A stretch of 55,000 nt of DNA, from positions 105,001-160,000 of the forward strand of contig NZ_CP007739.1 in the NCBI RefSeq assembly GCF_000724485.1. The letters run 5' to 3'. The DNA comes from Bacillus methanolicus MGA3. GTDB lineage: Bacteria; Bacillota; Bacilli; Bacillales; Cytobacillaceae. Position 1 is the stretch's first letter. Every line of letters begins with the position of its first letter. Below the pieces are notes generated by a model, which was not told where the DNA came from, did no database searches, and was given only the letters and a program-made list of their open reading frames with translations. This document shows positions 12,455-19,713 of the stretch, in pieces. The position numbers were made by a program, and so were the translations under genes.

Positions 12455-12880
12455 ATGCTTGACTATGATCATAGGATTGACGAAAACCAATTAAATAGTC
12501 TTGCACTAGCCTATATGGGCGATGCTGTTTTTGAGCAATATGTCAGATATCACCTTTTACAAAGCGGGAGGGTAAAACCTCACCAGCTGCATAGAGAAGC
12601 AACAAAATATGTGTCGGCAAAAGCACAGTCTCAGATTATTCATCAGCTTATTGAAAACGGAGAACTGAGTGACCATGAAGTTGCCGTTGTGAAAAGAGGC
12701 AGAAACGCGAAATCGGGTACAGTGCCGAAAAATACGGACGTGCAAACCTACAGGTACAGCACGGCATTTGAAGCATTGATCGGATATTTATTTTTATCAA
12801 AACAGGAAGAGCGGCTTGAGGAAATAATTACAGCTGCCTTCCGCCTGGTTGAGGCAGGGAAAGGAGGATCATCTTTATGA
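12455..12880 (+). CDS. mrnC: Mini-ribonuclease III (23S rRNA maturation)
   Basis: MrnC is a dimeric RNase III catalytic domain without the dsRNA-binding domain; in Bacillus it trims 23S rRNA precursors. At 141 residues it has the expected short length. The N-terminal [23 protein letters not shown] carries the RNase III signature acidic residues, and a later block has [16 protein letters not shown] with the second catalytic region. It begins 4 bases after cysS and its stop overlaps the rlmB start (ATGA), so translation is probably coupled. Confidence 0.95.
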   Translation: MLDYDHRIDENQLNSLALAYMGDAVFEQYVRYHLLQSGRVKPHQLHREATKYVSAKAQSQIIHQLIENGELSDHEVAVVKRGRNAKSGTVPKNTDVQTYRYSTAFEALIGYLFLSKQEERLEEIITAAFRLVEAGKGGSSL

Positions 12881-13620
12881 ATCAGGATTTCATCATCGGG
12901 AAAAACCCTGTCATTGAAGCTCTTAAATCAGAACGCGAAATTAACAAAATTTTAATTGCAGAGGGATCTCAGCGGGGCCAGATGCAGCAAATCACAAGGC
13001 TTGCGAAAGAGGCAAATGTGCTCGTGCAATTCGTGCCAAAGAAAAAGCTGGATCAGATTTCTGCAGGGAATCACCAGGGAGTCGTCGCCTATGTTGCAGC
13101 ATATCAGTATGCAGAATTAGACGATTTATTCGCTATCGCAGAAAAGAAACAAGAGCCTCCTTTCTTTTTGTTGTTAGATGAAATCGAGGATCCCCACAAC
13201 CTGGGGTCGATCATGAGAACTGCTGATGCCGTGGGAGCTCACGGAATTATTATTCCAAAACGGAGGGCGGTAGGATTAACAGCAACGGTTGCTAAGGCAT
13301 CGACAGGAGCAATTGAACATATCCCGGTTGTCAGGGTCACAAATATGGCCCAAACAATTGATGAACTAAAAGACAGGGGATTGTGGATCGCTGGAACAGA
13401 TGCAAAAGGGAAAGAAGACTATCGTACTTTTGACGGGACGCTCCCGATTGGACTGGTCATTGGCAGTGAAGGAAAAGGAATGGGGAGGCTTATCCGCGAT
13501 AAATGTGATTTTCTTATTCATTTGCCAATGGTGGGTCATGTTACCTCGCTTAATGCCTCCGTTGCTGCTGCCCTTTTAATGTATGAAGTTTACCGTAAAC
13601 GCCATCCTTTAGGGGAATAA
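12877..13620 (+). CDS. rlmB: 23S rRNA (guanosine-2'-O-)-methyltransferase RlmB/TrmH family
   Basis: This SPOUT-fold methyltransferase has 247 residues. An N-terminal substrate-binding domain (residues about 1-75) precedes the knotted catalytic domain with [36 protein letters not shown] and the C-terminal [22 protein letters not shown] block, which form the SAM-binding knot. The family methylates G2251 in E. coli 23S rRNA; the exact target here is inferred. The SD AAAGGAGG (12859) lies inside mrnC. The gene sits between two RNA-acting enzymes. Confidence 0.93.
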   Translation: MNQDFIIGKNPVIEALKSEREINKILIAEGSQRGQMQQITRLAKEANVLVQFVPKKKLDQISAGNHQGVVAYVAAYQYAELDDLFAIAEKKQEPPFFLLLDEIEDPHNLGSIMRTADAVGAHGIIIPKRRAVGLTATVAKASTGAIEHIPVVRVTNMAQTIDELKDRGLWIAGTDAKGKEDYRTFDGTLPIGLVIGSEGKGMGRLIRDKCDFLIHLPMVGHVTSLNASVAAALLMYEVYRKRHPLGE

Positions 13621-13622
13621 AT

Positions 13623-14129
13623 ATGGATATTCTGATTGTCGACGGTTACAACATTATCGGGGCATGGCCGGAATTAAGGGCTTTAAAAAACATCGACCTG
13701 GCTGCCGCAAGAGACCGTTTGATTGAAAGTATGGCGGAATATCAGGCATATACCGGTTATCGGGTGATTATTGTATTTGATGCCTATTTTGTAAAAGGTA
13801 TAGAAAAGAAATACAAAAATTTTAATGTGGAAGTTATTTTTACAAGAGAAAATGAAACAGCCGATGAGAGAATTGAAAAGTTAGCCATCTCTTTAAGCAA
13901 CCGGAAAACTCAAATACATGTTGCAACCTCGGATTATACCGAACAATGGGCGATATTTGGACAAGGGGCGCTCCGAAAATCGGCGCGCGAATTATTAACT
14001 GAAATGGAAGTAATCAAAAAGAGGATTGAAAAAAGCTTAAAAAAAATTCAGACGAAAAAACCTACATCGAAGATTCCTCTTAGCGATGAAGTGGCAGAAA
14101 TTTTTGAAAAATGGCGCAGAGAACGGTGA
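13623..14129 (+). CDS. rae1: Ribosome-dependent endoribonuclease Rae1 (YacP, NYN domain)
   Basis: This is a 168-residue NYN/PIN-like nuclease-fold protein. The N-terminus MDILIVDGYNIIGAWPEL carries the conserved Asp and Asn, and FTRENETADERIEKL and VATSDYTEQWAIFGQGA give the other acidic positions. In B. subtilis the homologue cleaves mRNA in the ribosomal A site. It starts two bases after the rlmB stop, with a modest SD (AGGGG at 13612). The basic, lysine-rich C-terminal part fits RNA or ribosome contact. Confidence 0.92.
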   Translation: MDILIVDGYNIIGAWPELRALKNIDLAAARDRLIESMAEYQAYTGYRVIIVFDAYFVKGIEKKYKNFNVEVIFTRENETADERIEKLAISLSNRKTQIHVATSDYTEQWAIFGQGALRKSARELLTEMEVIKKRIEKSLKKIQTKKPTSKIPLSDEVAEIFEKWRRER

Positions 14130-14136
14130 TGGGCTG

Positions 14137-14166
14137 TTGACGCTGTAAAATAAGGTGCTGTATAAT
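14137..14166 (+). promoter_or_regulatory. Sigma-A promoter of sigH
   Basis: TTGACG (14137-14142), an 18-base spacer, then a perfect TATAAT (14161-14166). It lies just downstream of the rae1 stop and 37 bases before the sigH start. In B. subtilis the sigH promoter is sigma-A dependent and repressed by AbrB; AbrB control here cannot be read from sequence. Confidence 0.78.
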
Positions 14167-14202
14167 ATTTCTATCTATGCATGCGCGGGCGGGGGGATCT
14201 GT

Positions 14203-14853
14203 GTGACGATTGACTTCAGGACGAAACTCAACGAAAAGTATGTTCAGCTCGAAGATGAGGTAATCGTAGAATTGGTGCACAAAGGAGAAAGTGAGGCATT
14301 GGATTATCTGATCCATAAGTACAGGAATTTCGTTCGGGCAAAAGCACGCTCTTATTTCCTGGTTGGAGCAGATAAGGAAGATATTGTCCAGGAAGGTATG
14401 ATTGGCTTATACAAAGCTATTCGTGATTTTAAAGAGGACAAGCTCACTTCGTTTAAAGCGTTTGCAGAATTGTGCATAACCAGACAGATTATAACCGCCA
14501 TAAAAACTGCAACGAGACAAAAGCATATTCCGTTAAATTCATATGTTTCATTAGACAAGCCGATCTATGATGAGGAATCGGATAGGACTTTAATGGATGT
14601 TATTTCCGGGGCAAAAGTGATGGATCCGGAAGAACTTATTATCAATCAAGAAGAGTTCGACCATATAGAAGTGAAAATGACAGAGCTATTGAGCGATTTG
14701 GAACGAAAAGTTCTCGCTCTCTATTTAGATGGCCAGTCTTATCAGGAAATTTCGGAAGAATTGAATCGACATGTGAAGTCAATTGATAATGCATTACAGC
14801 GGGTGAAGAGAAAATTGGAGCGGTACCTGGAAGTCAGGGAATTTTCACTTTAA
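14203..14853 (+). CDS. sigH: RNA polymerase sigma factor SigH (sigma-30, early sporulation)
   Basis: Sigma-H directs transition-phase and early sporulation genes (spo0A, spo0F, spoIIA promoters in Bacillus). The start is GTG 14203, six bases after a G-rich SD (14191-14196), giving 216 residues, near the usual 218. An upstream in-frame ATG (14155) overlaps the -10 of the promoter and cannot be the start. Region 2 (ALDYLIHKYRNFVRAKARSYF, ADKEDIVQEGMIGLYKAIRDF) and region 4 with helix-turn-helix (LDGQSYQEISEELNRHVKSI) are intact. Confidence 0.96.
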   Translation: MTIDFRTKLNEKYVQLEDEVIVELVHKGESEALDYLIHKYRNFVRAKARSYFLVGADKEDIVQEGMIGLYKAIRDFKEDKLTSFKAFAELCITRQIITAIKTATRQKHIPLNSYVSLDKPIYDEESDRTLMDVISGAKVMDPEELIINQEEFDHIEVKMTELLSDLERKVLALYLDGQSYQEISEELNRHVKSIDNALQRVKRKLERYLEVREFSL

Positions 14854-14888
14854 GGAACCATGAATTCACAGATTCTTACAGTCGCTTA

Positions 14889-14917
14889 TTGACATTGATA
14901 TAGGCGCGTGGTAAAGT
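14889..14917 (+). promoter_or_regulatory. Sigma-A promoter of rpmG-secE
   Basis: TTGACA (14889-14894), a 17-base spacer, and TAAAGT (14912-14917), placed 38 bases before rpmG. This is a good consensus match. Confidence 0.72.
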
Positions 14918-14954
14918 TTTAAAGATGTAAAAGATAGATTAGCAGGTGTGATAA

Positions 14955-15104
14955 ATGAGGAAAAAAGTAGTTTTGGCCTGCGTCGAATGCGGATCACGCA
15001 ATTACTCAACGACCAGCAATAAAAAGACACAGACGGAGCGACTAGAGCTAAAAAAATATTGTCGTACTTGCGGTATGCAAACGATTCATCGCGAAACAAA
15101 ATAA
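14955..15104 (+). CDS. rpmG: Ribosomal protein L33 (zinc-binding type)
   Basis: This 49-residue L33 lies between sigH and secE, the position of rpmGB in B. subtilis. Four cysteines as two CxxC pairs (C9, C12, C36, C39) make it the zinc-binding C+ form; cysteine-free paralogues made in zinc shortage, if present, are elsewhere. The protein binds near the E site of the 50S subunit. The SD AGGTG is at 14944, and its own promoter starts 66 bases upstream. Confidence 0.95.
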   Translation: MRKKVVLACVECGSRNYSTTSNKKTQTERLELKKYCRTCGMQTIHRETK

Positions 15105-15161
15105 GTTCCCTTGATAAATAGATTTCTTTAGGTTATTTCCAGAAAAGTTGGAGGTTACGAA

Positions 15162-15344
15162 ATGCAACGCATAGCTAATTTTTTCCGTGAGACAGCCCGT
15201 GAAATGAGAAAAGTCAGCTGGCCAAAGCGAAAAGAATTAACACGATACACGATCACTGTTTTAACCACCGTTACATTCTTTGCCTTGTTCTTTGCAGTTG
15301 TTGACTTAGGAATTTCTGAATTGATTCGATTTATACTTGAATAA
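15162..15344 (+). CDS. secE: Preprotein translocase subunit SecE
   Basis: SecE clamps SecY in the membrane translocon. At 60 residues it is the short Gram-positive form with one membrane helix (residues about 30-55). The amphipathic N-terminal part holds the conserved REMRKVSWPKRKEL block. The SD TTGGAGG is at 15148. It lies between rpmG and nusG as in nearly all Bacillaceae. A promoter and a terminator-like hairpin follow before nusG. Confidence 0.96.
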   Translation: MQRIANFFRETAREMRKVSWPKRKELTRYTITVLTTVTFFALFFAVVDLGISELIRFILE

Positions 15345-15358
15345 CTCCTGCAAACTAA

Positions 15359-15367
15359 TGATATAAT
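15359..15367 (+). promoter_or_regulatory. Candidate extended -10 promoter upstream of nusG
   Basis: TGaTATAAT (15359-15367) is a full extended -10. The nearest -35 is TTGAAT (15337-15342) with a long 19-base spacer. Transcripts would start near 15374, ahead of the hairpin at 15393. Confidence 0.5.
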
Positions 15368-15392
15368 GGAGAATAATGCAGGAAAGATTTGC

Positions 15393-15415
15393 AAAAGCCC
15401 GGAAACGGGTTTTTT
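15393..15415 (+). terminator. Terminator hairpin between secE and nusG
   Basis: The stem AAAAGCCCG (15393-15401), tetraloop GAAA and CGGGTTTTT (15406-15414) form a terminator-like hairpin whose T-run is part of the stem. It may end secE transcripts or, since a promoter candidate lies just upstream, attenuate nusG. Confidence 0.65.
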
Positions 15416-15501
15416 CATTTGCTTAAAAATAGTAGAGGTTCATACATTTGAAAATATGATTTTAAAAGTGCGGGGAGGGAAGGACGATAAAGTCCTCATA
15501 A

Positions 15502-16035
15502 ATGGAAAAGAATTGGTATGTCGTTCATACGTACTCTGGTTATGAAAACAAAGTAAGAGCGAACCTAGAAAAACGTGTAGAATCGATGGGAATGCAGGAT
15601 AAAATTTTCCGGGTTATTGTTCCTGAAGAAGAAGAAACCGAAATTAAAAACGGAAAAAAGAAAGTGTTAAAGCGCAAGGTGTTCCCTGGCTATGTACTTG
15701 TAGAGCTGATCTTGACTGATGACTCCTGGTACGTTGTCCGCAATACTCCCGGCGTTACCGGTTTTGTTGGATCTGCAGGTTCAGGATCCAAGCCGACGCC
15801 GCTTCTCCCTGAGGAAGTAAACGTCATTTTAAAACGCATGGGTGTTGAAGAAAAACGCATTGATATTAACTTTGAAATTGGTGAAACGGTTCGAGTTAAA
15901 GAAGGCCCGTTTGCCAACTTTACGGGAACGATCGAAGAAATTGATAAAGATAAAGCAAAAATTAAAGTTCTTGTCAATATGTTTGGCCGGGATACTCCGG
16001 TAGAGCTTGATTTTTCACAAATTGATAAATTATAA
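15502..16035 (+). CDS. nusG: Transcription termination/antitermination factor NusG
   Basis: NusG binds RNA polymerase and affects pausing and termination. At 177 residues it is full length. The N-terminal NGN domain starts EKNWYVVHTYSGYENKV and contains VFPGYVLVEL and VRNTPGVTGFVG. The C-terminal KOW domain is EIGETVRVKEGPFANFTGTI. The SD is GGGAGGGAAGG at about 15474. rplK follows after a regulatory leader. Confidence 0.97.
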   Translation: MEKNWYVVHTYSGYENKVRANLEKRVESMGMQDKIFRVIVPEEEETEIKNGKKKVLKRKVFPGYVLVELILTDDSWYVVRNTPGVTGFVGSAGSGSKPTPLLPEEVNVILKRMGVEEKRIDINFEIGETVRVKEGPFANFTGTIEEIDKDKAKIKVLVNMFGRDTPVELDFSQIDKL

Positions 16036-16047
16036 TCTGAAAAAAAC

Positions 16048-16076
16048 TTGAAATCAGTTCGGAAAAATGATAATAT
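16048..16076 (+). promoter_or_regulatory. Candidate promoter of rplK-rplA
   Basis: TTGAAA (16048-16053), a 17-base spacer, TAATAT (16071-16076). It lies just after nusG and upstream of the L1 operator. A plausible sigma-A promoter, not certain. Confidence 0.5.
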
Positions 16077-16156
16077 TTCAAAGGTCAGTATGTCTCGGAC
16101 AATGAGACTGGACATTAGTCAAGTTCTTTATTTTTTATATAAAGACTTCTATATGA

Positions 16157-16182
16157 GTGGGAGGGTATATCCCTATTACCAC
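16157..16182 (+). promoter_or_regulatory. L1-binding operator in the rplK leader
   Basis: The leader contains GTGGGAGGG...TCCCTATTACCAC: an outer GTGG/CCAC helix, an asymmetric internal loop, and an inner AGGG/CCCT helix. This matches the mRNA site known to bind ribosomal protein L1 and copy its 23S rRNA site. The SD of rplK follows 14 bases later, so bound L1 (encoded second in this operon) should repress translation of both genes. Confidence 0.75.
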
Positions 16183-16209
16183 ATCACGGACTTTAAGGAG
16201 GTGTGTCTC

Positions 16210-16635
16210 GTGGCTAAAAAAGTAATTAAGGTTGTTAAATTGCAAATCCCTGCTGGTAAAGCGAATCCAGCACCGCCGGTTGGTCCTGCATTAGGTCAAG
16301 CTGGTGTTAACATTATGGGATTCTGTAAAGAGTTCAATGCTCGTACAGCTGATCAAGCTGGATTAATCATTCCTGTTGAAATTACGGTATTTGAAGACCG
16401 TTCCTTTACATTTATTACGAAAACTCCTCCTGCTGCTGTACTTCTTAAAGTTGCAGCTGGAATTCAGTCAGGTTCTGGTGAACCTAATCGTAATAAAGTA
16501 GCAACAATTAAGCGTGACAAAGTGCGCGAGATTGCTGAACAAAAAATGCCAGACCTAAATGCATCAAGCGTAGAAAGTGCAATGCGCATGGTCGAAGGTA
16601 CTGCACGCAGCATGGGTATTGTTATCGAAGATTAA
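16210..16635 (+). CDS. rplK: Ribosomal protein L11
   Basis: L11 forms the GTPase-associated centre with L10-L12 and is needed for RelA activation. The start is GTG 16210 behind AAGGAGGTG (16196-16204), giving 141 residues, the family length. Upstream in-frame codons are in the L1 leader and not used. The N-terminal domain has [26 protein letters not shown] (proline-rich, thiostrepton-region side) and the C-terminal rRNA-binding domain ends GTARSMGI. rplA lies 246 bases downstream, an unusually long gap filled by hairpins. Confidence 0.97.
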   Translation: MAKKVIKVVKLQIPAGKANPAPPVGPALGQAGVNIMGFCKEFNARTADQAGLIIPVEITVFEDRSFTFITKTPPAAVLLKVAAGIQSGSGEPNRNKVATIKRDKVREIAEQKMPDLNASSVESAMRMVEGTARSMGIVIED

Positions 16636-16670
16636 TCCGTACCTGCTGGAAATGATTAATGGTTGGCTTG

Positions 16671-16705
16671 AGGTTGCGACGCTGAATTTGTTTCACTCGC
16701 AACCT
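16671..16705 (+). other. Hairpin between rplK and rplA
   Basis: AGGTTGCGA (16671-16679) pairs perfectly with TCGCAACCT (16697-16705), with a 17-base loop and TTATT following. It resembles a weak terminator, but the T-run is poor; it could reduce readthrough into rplA. Confidence 0.5.
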
Positions 16706-16709
16706 TTAT

Positions 16710-16831
16710 TCGTCCAGCTCTGACGCCTAGCCCCTCGAGGCCGCTTCGGTTCAGCTATTGAAGTCAAAGAACGATTTTAACAGCTGGATCTCCAGCGCTT
16801 GTCGGGGCCGAGCAAGGCGCCTGCGCTTTTG
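16710..16831 (+). repeat. Hairpin-forming intergenic element, probable interspersed repeat
   Basis: This 120-base stretch is GC-rich compared with its surroundings. It begins TCGTCCAGCTC, continues CGCCTAGCCCC (16724-16734), and ends GGGGCCGAGCAAGGCG (16804-16819) with CGCTTTT. The two ends pair (CGCCT/AGGCG, CCCC/GGGG) and an inner CAGCT/AGCTG stem is present. From memory it resembles short hairpin repeats scattered between genes in many Bacillaceae; I cannot confirm the family name. No open reading frame of note. Confidence 0.55.
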
Positions 16832-16881
16832 TACGTGGGAGGTTATTCCGCTAAAACCACATTCAAGGAGGAAAATTGAAA

Positions 16882-17580
16882 ATGGCTAAAAAAGGTAAGA
16901 AGTATTTAGAAGCTGCGAAGCTTGTAGATCGTTCAAAAGCTTACCCAATTGAAGAAGCGATCGATCTTGTTAAAAAAACAAGTATTGTAAAATTTGATGC
17001 AACAGTTGAAGTAGCATTCCGTCTTGGGGTTGACCCTAAGAAAGCGGATCAGCAAATCCGCGGTGCGGTTGTTCTTCCTAACGGTACTGGTAAAACTCAG
17101 CGCGTGCTTGTGTTCGCAAAAGGTGAAAAAGCAAAAGAAGCGGAAGCTGCAGGTGCAGACTACGTAGGTGATTCTGAATACATCAACAAAATCAACCAAG
17201 GTTGGTTTGAATTTGATGTAATCGTTGCCACACCTGACATGATGGGTGAAGTTGGTAAACTTGGACGTGTATTAGGACCTAAAGGTTTAATGCCAAACCC
17301 TAAAACAGGTACAGTTACTTTTGATGTTGACCGTGCAGTGAAAGAAATCAAAGCTGGTAAAGTTGAATACCGTGTTGACAAAGCTGGCAACATCCATGTA
17401 CCAATCGGTAAAACATCTTTCGAAACCGAAAAACTTGTCGAAAACTTCAACACAATCTTTGATACAATGTTGAAAGTTAAACCAGCTGCTGCAAAAGGTA
17501 CTTACATGAAGAATGTAACTGTTACTTCTACTATGGGACCTGGAATTAAAGTTGATCCTTCATCTGTTGCAGTAAAATAA
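16882..17580 (+). CDS. rplA: Ribosomal protein L1
   Basis: L1 forms the L1 stalk that handles deacylated tRNA, and it represses its own operon. ATG 16882 gives 232 residues, the Bacillus length; a TTG at 16876 in frame sits too close to SD AAGGAGG (16865-16871). Conserved blocks: [51 protein letters not shown] and [11 protein letters not shown]. It is separated from rplK by the hairpin element. Confidence 0.97.
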   Translation: MAKKGKKYLEAAKLVDRSKAYPIEEAIDLVKKTSIVKFDATVEVAFRLGVDPKKADQQIRGAVVLPNGTGKTQRVLVFAKGEKAKEAEAAGADYVGDSEYINKINQGWFEFDVIVATPDMMGEVGKLGRVLGPKGLMPNPKTGTVTFDVDRAVKEIKAGKVEYRVDKAGNIHVPIGKTSFETEKLVENFNTIFDTMLKVKPAAAKGTYMKNVTVTSTMGPGIKVDPSSVAVK

Positions 17581-17586
17581 TGAGAG

Positions 17587-17615
17587 TTGACAATCGGAGT
17601 CTTGCTATATATAAT
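17587..17615 (+). promoter_or_regulatory. Sigma-A promoter of rplJ-rplL
   Basis: TTGACA (17587-17592), 17-base spacer, TATAAT (17610-17615): a perfect consensus promoter immediately downstream of the rplA stop. Confidence 0.88.
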
Positions 17616-17650
17616 TGACTCTGTTGTAAAAATAAAATAGTATAGCATTT

Positions 17651-17778
17651 GTACCGCAGACAGTAGGTGCCGAGAGGCTTAATTTCCTACCGAGGTATTA
17701 CGATAGAATTAGTTAGTCCGTTTTAAAGCGGCTATTGTATACTGCCTCCATGTCTGTGAAAAGATGTGGAGGTTTTTT
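17651..17778 (+). promoter_or_regulatory. L10 leader with attenuator terminator ahead of rplJ-rplL
   Basis: The segment ACCGCAGACAGTAGGTGCC through CCTACCGAGG (17652-17694) is the L10-leader RNA known from Bacillales, with a GTAGG/CCTAC stem. It is followed by a terminator: CCTCCATGTCT (17745-17755) pairs with AGATGTGGAGG (17762-17772, two wobble pairs), then six T. Binding of the L10(L12)4 complex is expected to favour termination, giving feedback control. Confidence 0.88.
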
Positions 17779-17820
17779 ATTGGTCGGTATGAATGTAGCA
17801 AATCTACAGGAGGTGTAAGG

Positions 17821-18321
17821 ATGAGCAGCGCAATCGAACAAAAGAAACAAATCGTAGAAGAAATTGCTGAAAAGTTTAAAGCTAGCAAAACAACAATTAT
17901 TGTAGACTATCGCGGCTTAAACGTTGCTGAAGTAACAGAACTTCGCAAACAACTTCGTGAAGCCGGCGTTGAATTCAAAGTATACAAAAATACTTTAACC
18001 CGCCGTGCAGCTGAAGCTGTTGAACTTACCGGCTTGAACGAAGTTTTAACAGGCCCGAACGCGATTGCTTTCAGCAATGAAGACGTTGTTGCTCCAGCGA
18101 AAGTTTTAAACGAATTTGCGAAAAACCACGAAGCTCTTGAAATTAAAGCAGGTGTGATTGAAGGAAACATCGCAACAGTAGAAGATATTAAAGCTCTTGC
18201 AGATCTACCATCCCGCGAAGGCTTGCTTTCTATGCTACTCAGCGTTCTTCAAGCACCTATCCGCAACTTTGCTCTTGCTGCAAAAGCTGTTGCAGATCAA
18301 AAAGAAGAGCAAGGCGCGTAA
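17821..18321 (+). CDS. rplJ: Ribosomal protein L10
   Basis: L10 anchors the L12 dimers of the ribosomal stalk. The start ATG 17821 follows AGGAGGTG (17808-17815), giving 166 residues as in Bacillus. The longer frame from 17764 begins inside the terminator and is rejected. Typical blocks are [20 protein letters not shown] (rRNA binding) and the C-terminal helix that carries L12 ([19 protein letters not shown]). rplL follows 52 bases later, so the two are made in one unit from the leader above. Confidence 0.97.
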   Translation: MSSAIEQKKQIVEEIAEKFKASKTTIIVDYRGLNVAEVTELRKQLREAGVEFKVYKNTLTRRAAEAVELTGLNEVLTGPNAIAFSNEDVVAPAKVLNEFAKNHEALEIKAGVIEGNIATVEDIKALADLPSREGLLSMLLSVLQAPIRNFALAAKAVADQKEEQGA

Positions 18322-18373
18322 GCTGAAGTTAGTGATTATCGGATAAAACAAAAATTTAAGGAGGAAATTTAAA

Positions 18374-18739
18374 ATGACTAAAGAACAAATTATTGAAGCA
18401 GTTAAAAATATGACTGTTTTAGAATTAAACGATTTAGTAAAAGCAATTGAAGAAGAATTCGGTGTAACTGCTGCTGCTCCTGTAGCTGTTGTGGGTGGCG
18501 CTGCTGGCGGCGAAGCTGCTGCTGAGAAAACTGAATTTGACGTTATTCTTGCATCTGCAGGCGACCAAAAAATCAAAGTTATTAAAGTTGTACGTGAAAT
18601 TACAGGTCTTGGCCTTAAAGAAGCAAAAGAACTTGTTGACAACACTCCAAAGCCTCTTAAAGAAGGCGTTTCTAAAGAAGAAGCTGAAGAAATCAAAGCT
18701 AAACTTGAAGAAGTTGGAGCTGGCGTTGAAGTTAAGTAA
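18374..18739 (+). CDS. rplL: Ribosomal protein L7/L12
   Basis: This is the multi-copy stalk protein that recruits translation GTPases. At 121 residues: an N-terminal dimerisation domain (about 1-35), an Ala/Gly-rich hinge ([19 protein letters not shown]), and a C-terminal domain with [19 protein letters not shown] and [12 protein letters not shown], the factor-binding surface. The SD AAGGAGG is at 18359. A strong terminator follows 6 bases after the stop. Confidence 0.98.
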   Translation: MTKEQIIEAVKNMTVLELNDLVKAIEEEFGVTAAAPVAVVGGAAGGEAAAEKTEFDVILASAGDQKIKVIKVVREITGLGLKEAKELVDNTPKPLKEGVSKEEAEEIKAKLEEVGAGVEVK

Positions 18740-18744
18740 TGAAA

Positions 18745-18773
18745 AAAAGCTCGCTGCATAAGCGGGCTTTTCT
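18745..18773 (+). terminator. Terminator after rplL
   Basis: AAAGCTCGCT (18746-18755) pairs with AGCGGGCTTT (18761-18770, one wobble pair), loop GCATA, followed by T-rich sequence. It ends the rplJ-rplL unit. Confidence 0.85.
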
Positions 18774-18778
18774 AATTT

Positions 18779-18807
18779 TTGCATTTTTTTCATGGATAGC
18801 ATATAAT
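18779..18807 (+). promoter_or_regulatory. Promoter of ybxB
   Basis: TTGCAT (18779-18784), 17-base spacer, TATAAT (18802-18807), placed directly downstream of the rplL terminator and 63 bases before ybxB. Confidence 0.65.
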
Positions 18808-18869
18808 ACCGTTCATATAGCCAATCCCCGAGTTCCTTCATAAAAATCTCTCCATCGGAGGTGAACTTC

Positions 18870-19472
18870 ATGTCTGACCATTATTACTCCCGAACCCAAA
18901 ATACTGAAAGTAATCCGGTCTATTGGGATTGTAAGCTTCGAAATTATATCTTTCGTTTTAAGACGGATAATGGTGTTTTTTCAAAAAGAGAAGTAGATTT
19001 TGGATCAAGGCTGTTGATAGAGACGTTTGCATTGCCAGATCTAGAGGGAAATGTTTTGGATGTCGGATGTGGATACGGGCCAATTGGGCTTTCAATCGCG
19101 AAAAGCTTCGGAACTATTTCCGTACATATGGTGGATGTAAATGAACGTGCACTTGCTCTTGCTAAAGAGAATGCTCTATTAAACAAAATTGACAATGTAG
19201 TAATATATGAAAGCGACCGATTGACCGGTGTAAACGAACGCAATTTTGCGTCCATCGTCACAAATCCTCCGATTCGGGCCGGAAAAAAGATTGTCCATGA
19301 TATTTTTGAACAAAGTGTCGGCCACTTAAAACCAGGTGGAGAACTGTGGGTTGTCATTCAAAAAAAGCAAGGAGCACCTTCGGCGATTAATAAGTTAAAT
19401 GAAGTCTTTGACGAAGTGGACGTCGTTGAAAAAAAGAAAGGTTATTTCATTATACGGGCAAAAAAATATTGA
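18870..19472 (+). CDS. ybxB: Class I methyltransferase YbxB (RsmC-like)
   Basis: This is a 200-residue Rossmann-fold SAM methyltransferase. Motif I is NVLDVGCGYGPIGLSIAK; the NPPIRAG motif is of the NPP[FYI] type found in N-methyltransferases acting on bases; the C-terminal part has PGGELWVVIQKKQG. It resembles the RsmC family (16S rRNA G1207 N2-methylation), but the Bacillus target is inferred. ATG 18870 follows GGAGGTG (18857-18863); a GTG at 18861 overlaps the SD and is rejected. The gene sits between the L12 and RNA polymerase genes, as in B. subtilis. Confidence 0.9.
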   Translation: MSDHYYSRTQNTESNPVYWDCKLRNYIFRFKTDNGVFSKREVDFGSRLLIETFALPDLEGNVLDVGCGYGPIGLSIAKSFGTISVHMVDVNERALALAKENALLNKIDNVVIYESDRLTGVNERNFASIVTNPPIRAGKKIVHDIFEQSVGHLKPGGELWVVIQKKQGAPSAINKLNEVFDEVDVVEKKKGYFIIRAKKY

Positions 19473-19497
19473 CTTGCTTAATTCGCTATGTTAATAT
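19469..19497 (+). promoter_or_regulatory. Promoter of rpoB-rpoC
   Basis: TTGACT (19469-19474) overlaps the ybxB stop codon; after 17 bases comes TAATAT (19492-19497). The transcript would carry a leader of about 200 bases before rpoB. Confidence 0.65.
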
Positions 19498-19610
19498 TAT
19501 AAAATGCCAACAGAATATTCATCAAAATATTGCTAATTTCAATGAGAGTTGTATAAAATTGGTTTTATAAGGAAAAAATAACAAAATAATAGTTCGTATT
19601 GTGAAAATGT

Positions 19611-19641
19611 GGTTTTTAATAAAAACCCTTTTTCTTTTTGT
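19611..19641 (+). other. Small hairpin with T-rich tail in the rpoB leader
   Basis: GGTTTTT (19611-19617) pairs with AAAAACC (19621-19627), then CTTTTTCTTTTTG. The stem is only 7 bp and AT-rich, so it could be a weak attenuator or chance. The rest of the 19473-19713 gap is AT-rich without other signals. Confidence 0.35.
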
Positions 19642-19713
19642 CTTATGACAGGCTTGTCCTGGGTAAGGCGCAAATAGATGCAATTATTACGCTTGATTTG
19701 AGGGGTGAATCAG

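Noticed and set aside
15111..15139. TTGATA-like box before secE
   Set aside because: No acceptable -10 at 16-18 bases; the rpmG promoter upstream explains expression.
18235..18871. Long - strand frames across rplL and its flanks
   Set aside because: Serine/phenylalanine-rich antisense shadows of rplJ/rplL; the + strand products are certain.
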